Assembly (NCBI GenBank): GCA_004519485.1
Contig: CP038112.1
Span: forward strand, 682,001-746,000
Source: Nannochloropsis oceanica
Lineage: Eukaryota; Sar; Eustigmatophyceae; Eustigmatales; Monodopsidaceae
Reading direction: 5' to 3'
Length of the DNA: 64,000 nt
Each line of letters starts with the position of its first letter. Within the stretch, counting starts at the first letter, position 1. Shown piece after piece: positions 63,540 to 64,000 of this stretch. The notes beneath the pieces are model-generated. The model searched no databases. It had not been told where the DNA came from and was given only the letters and a program-made list of their open reading frames with translations. The position numbers and the translations under genes were made by a program.

Positions 63540-63566
63540 TGGCATGCCGACACCATCGGCATGCCA
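63540..63566. other. Perfect 11-bp hairpin with 5-base loop
   Basis: TGGCATGCCGA and its exact reverse complement flank CACCA. It sits between the convergent 3' ends of the Iwr1-like gene and the EEP-family gene, in otherwise unstructured pyrimidine-rich sequence. It could be an RNA 3'-end or insulating structure. The role is unknown. Confidence 0.85.
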
Positions 63567-63756
63567 CCTACATACAGTCACAACCCTCCCTTCCCCCCTC
63601 CCTCCCTCCCTCTCCCTCACCCTCACCCTCTCCCTCCCTCACCCTCTCACTCCCTCACCCTCTCCCTCCTTCTCCCTCTCCCTCACCCTCTCCCTCCCTC
63701 ACCCTCTCCCTCCCTCCCCTCCTCCCGACCAGCACTACATCACCGCCATTCCATCC

Positions 63757-63955
63757 CTAGACGAGAGAGAGAGCCGGCCCTCCCTCCCTCCCTCCCTCCC
63801 TCCCTCCCTCCCCCCACTCCAGGTCGACCACTATGGGGTAGTGATCGGAATCCAGGCTCCCACAGAACTCGTCGTAGGCATGATAGATGTATACCGCCAC
63901 CACCTGGCCCATCAGCCGTTGGGTTAGGAAGACATGGTCGATCATGTCCAGCTCC
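63757..63955 (-). CDS. Last exon of an endonuclease/exonuclease/phosphatase-family protein (partial)
   Basis: After an acceptor preceded by a TCCC tract (CCCTGCAG|GAG), the exon reads ELDMIDHVFLTQRLMGQVVA, then YIYHAYDEFCGSLDSDHYPI and VVDLEW. The final SDHYPIVVDL matches the C-terminal catalytic Asp-His strand of the EEP fold (DNase I-like nucleases and phosphatases), and IDHVF resembles the IDyvf strand before it. The frame then runs through a GREG tract and ends PALSLV at the stop in 63757-63759. The rest of the gene lies beyond the window. Substrate cannot be inferred. Confidence 0.7.
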
Positions 63956-64000
63956 TGCAGGGAGGGAGGGAGGGAGGGAGGGAGGGAGGGAGGGCGGCGT

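Overview
The window is protein-coding nuclear DNA from a compact, gene-dense eukaryotic genome. Genes have GT-AG introns of roughly 100-400 bp, and the content is eukaryotic: ATG4, ALKBH8, an Iwr1 homologue, a CBSX3-like protein, an hnRNP M/Gbp2-like RNA-binding protein and a FYVE/R-SNARE protein. The defining trait is (GGGA)n/(TCCC)n tracts in nearly every intron, with the same tract sometimes translated in frame as Gly-Arg-Glu-Gly or Ser-Leu-Pro-Pro runs. From memory, such runs are common in predicted proteins of the eustigmatophyte alga Nannochloropsis/Microchloropsis gaditana. A photosynthetic stramenopile of that kind is my best guess, but it is inference. I saw no prokaryotic operon, CRISPR array, rRNA, convincing tRNA or virus-like element.

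Layout. 0-3.4 kb: the edge of an unidentified basic protein, then ATG4 (minus). 3.6-5.7 kb: gene-poor, with an inverted repeat and a degenerate tandem repeat. 5.7-8.6 kb: a major facilitator transporter (minus). 9.3-17.5 kb: two tandem plus-strand flavocytochrome reductases (DOMON plus ferric reductase/NADPH oxidase core), the first apparently decaying and the second intact. 18.6-24.2 kb: a 1,691-residue repeat/PH/ankyrin/FYVE-like protein ending in an R-SNARE-like motif (minus). 25.2-32.7 kb: a many-exon GH31 glycosidase with a secretory signal (minus). 34.7-38.1 kb: a four-RRM protein (minus). 39.9-40.8 kb: a possible degraded sulfotransferase. 42.2-44.2 kb: a mitochondrial CBSX3-like protein (minus). 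45.0 kb: a 59-residue membrane protein (plus). 46-49 kb: two unidentified membrane proteins (minus). 49.3-54.1 kb: ALKBH8, complete with RRM, AlkB and Trm9-type methyltransferase (minus). 57.7-59.3 kb: an unidentified protein (plus). 60.0-60.9 kb: AMMECR1 (minus), divergent from an Iwr1 homologue with embedded ankyrin repeats (61.2-63.0 kb, plus). Right edge: the last exon of an endonuclease/exonuclease/phosphatase-family protein (minus).

The most unusual signals are: (1) introns whose 5' end is a sense-strand (GGGA)n tract fused to the donor and whose 3' end is a complementary (TCCC)n tract, so each can pair with itself or form a G-quadruplex; (2) exon edges copied about 95-105 bp away across such a tract, in three genes, which suggests intron growth by tandem duplication; (3) the FYVE/R-SNARE and Iwr1/ankyrin architectures; (4) an H-x-E in place of H-x-D in the AlkB iron site; and (5) the decaying/intact reductase pair. 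All gene models were assembled by eye from splice-site and family patterns. Exon limits given to the base were checked by phase; others are approximate.
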